From: Conexibacter sp.
GTDB lineage: Bacteria; Actinomycetota; Thermoleophilia; Solirubrobacterales; Solirubrobacteraceae
Length of the DNA stretch: 6,611 bases
Direction: 5' to 3'
Assembly: GCA_025964295.1 (NCBI GenBank)
Contig: JAOPZD010000517.1
Coordinates: forward strand, 1 to 6,611
A program made the position numbers and the translations under genes. The notes under the pieces are model-generated. The model had not been told where the DNA came from. It saw only the letters and a list, made by a program, of their open reading frames with translations, and ran no database searches. This document shows, piece after piece, positions 6,274-6,611 of this stretch; position 1 is the stretch's first letter; every line of letters begins with the position of its first letter.

Positions 6274-6477
6274 ATCGCCTCCGTCGCGCTGATCGTCGTC
6301 GGCTGCGCGATCGCGGCCGTCGGGACGGCGGTGTGGCTGGACGTCGTCGGCATCACGCTCGGCGGGATCGGCCTGGTCGGCGTGATCTCGGCGGCGTTCT
6401 ACGCGGTCGGACAGTCGGAGGACCGCGAGCGCGAGCGCGACGGGCGCGGGACGCGCAACGGGCCGCCGGGCGTCTGA
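6253..6477 (+). CDS. Small two-helix membrane protein of unknown function
   Basis: This 74-residue protein starts at ATG 6253 or at the adjacent in-frame GTG 6250. I chose the ATG because it begins MTPKQ, a plausible N-terminus. Two hydrophobic helices fill residues 6-28 and 31-52, separated by one acidic residue (D30). A short, highly charged tail follows, with SEDRERERDGRG at 55-66, then a Gly/Pro-rich end. With Lys4 at the N-terminus and a charged tail, both ends are probably cytoplasmic (a helical hairpin). The codon use matches the neighbours, and the hydrophobic/charged layout is far from random for a GC-rich shadow frame. The same frame stays open upstream across the uridylyltransferase gene, but that part is an antisense shadow. 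I do not recognise a named family, so no function is assigned. It is transcribed away from the sugar operon. Confidence 0.75.
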   Translation: MTPKQLAIASVALIVVGCAIAAVGTAVWLDVVGITLGGIGLVGVISAAFYAVGQSEDRERERDGRGTRNGPPGV

Positions 6478-6516
6478 CGCCGTCACCTGTGCCCGTGTGA
6501 GAGCGTTGCCGCCGTG

Positions 6517-6611
6517 ATGCTCCTTCGTACCGCCTCGCTCGCGCTCGCCACCACGCTGGCGAGCGCCGCCGCGGCGCACGCGGCGTTCGCGCCGCCCGTC
6601 CGGCTCGCGCA
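6517..6611 (+). CDS. Secreted or cell-envelope protein, 3'-partial (signal peptide only)
   Basis: Only 31 codons are visible before the right edge, starting at ATG 6517 (or the adjacent GTG 6514). They encode a clear Sec-type signal peptide: a short basic start (MLLR), an Ala/Leu hydrophobic core (about residues 5-20), and an A-H-A site that suggests cleavage after residue 22. The mature part begins AFAPPVRLA and is too short to identify. It lies 39 bases after the 74-residue gene on the same strand, so the two may be co-transcribed. No function can be given from what is visible. Confidence 0.65.
   Translation, partial: MLLRTASLALATTLASAAAAHAAFAPPVRLA
6541..6566. repeat. Perfect 10-bp inverted repeat inside the signal-peptide coding region
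   Basis: GCGCTCGCCA (6541-6550) and TGGCGAGCGC (6557-6566) are exact reverse complements with a 6-base loop. The hairpin starts 24 bases after the ATG, at codons 9-17, so it would form in the early mRNA. Ala/Leu-rich GC-biased coding sequence can create such repeats by chance. Confidence 0.55.

Noticed and set aside
6424..6441. GCGAGC-type short tandem repeat
   Set aside because: It encodes the charged RERER tail of the small membrane protein and is explained by coding.
6469..6481. GGCGTC-T-GACGCC palindrome at the stop of the 74-residue gene as a terminator
   Set aside because: A 1-base centre leaves only a short stem once a loop is allowed, no T-run follows, and another gene starts 40 bases later.
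6199..6579. N-terminal extension of the uridylyltransferase to an ATG at 6579
   Set aside because: The extension is Arg/Asp-rich low-complexity sequence antisense to the small membrane protein, and it does not resemble the family N-terminus, which starts at GTG 6198.

Overview
The window is very GC-rich, with codon third positions almost always G or C. It is gene-dense, with gaps of at most about 55 bases. This, together with the gene families present, suggests an actinobacterium, possibly of the Thermoleophilia/Solirubrobacterales type. The taxonomic guess is inference from composition and gene style only; no rRNA or other marker is present. I found no tRNA, rRNA, CRISPR array, insertion sequence, integrase or attachment site.

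Layout. (1) Bases 1-3806, + strand: a two-gene membrane operon. The first gene is the 3' part of a UPF0182 (COG1615) membrane protein whose N-terminal multi-pass domain lies off the left edge. It carries an unusual C-terminal tail of three Ig-like repeats. It overlaps by ATGA (2598-2601) with a divergent cation antiporter of the CaCA (Na+/Ca2+ exchanger-like) superfamily. (2) Bases 3803-6198, - strand: a two-gene sugar operon, read right to left. A eukaryotic-type (UDPGP family) UTP--glucose-1-phosphate uridylyltransferase is followed, again through an ATGA overlap (4864-4867), by galactokinase GalK. The two operons converge and share one CTAG palindrome (3803-3806) that supplies both stop codons; a possible bidirectional hairpin terminator surrounds it. 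(3) Bases 6199-6611: a 54-base divergent intergenic region, a 74-residue two-helix membrane protein on the + strand, a 39-base gap, and the first 31 codons of a secreted protein with a signal peptide, cut by the right edge.

How the genes work together. GalK makes galactose-1-phosphate. The uridylyltransferase makes UDP-glucose from glucose-1-phosphate, and some relatives also act on galactose-1-phosphate. The pair therefore covers galactose entry into nucleotide sugars; no galT or galE is in view. The UPF0182 protein and the antiporter are tightly coupled and may act together at the membrane, but the function of UPF0182 is unknown.

The points most worth a second look are the Ig-tailed UPF0182 protein coupled to an antiporter with altered ion-site residues, the GalK/UDPGP pairing, a candidate leaderless promoter for the sugar operon, and the hairpin around the shared stop palindrome. 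I see no clearly new defence or mobile system here.
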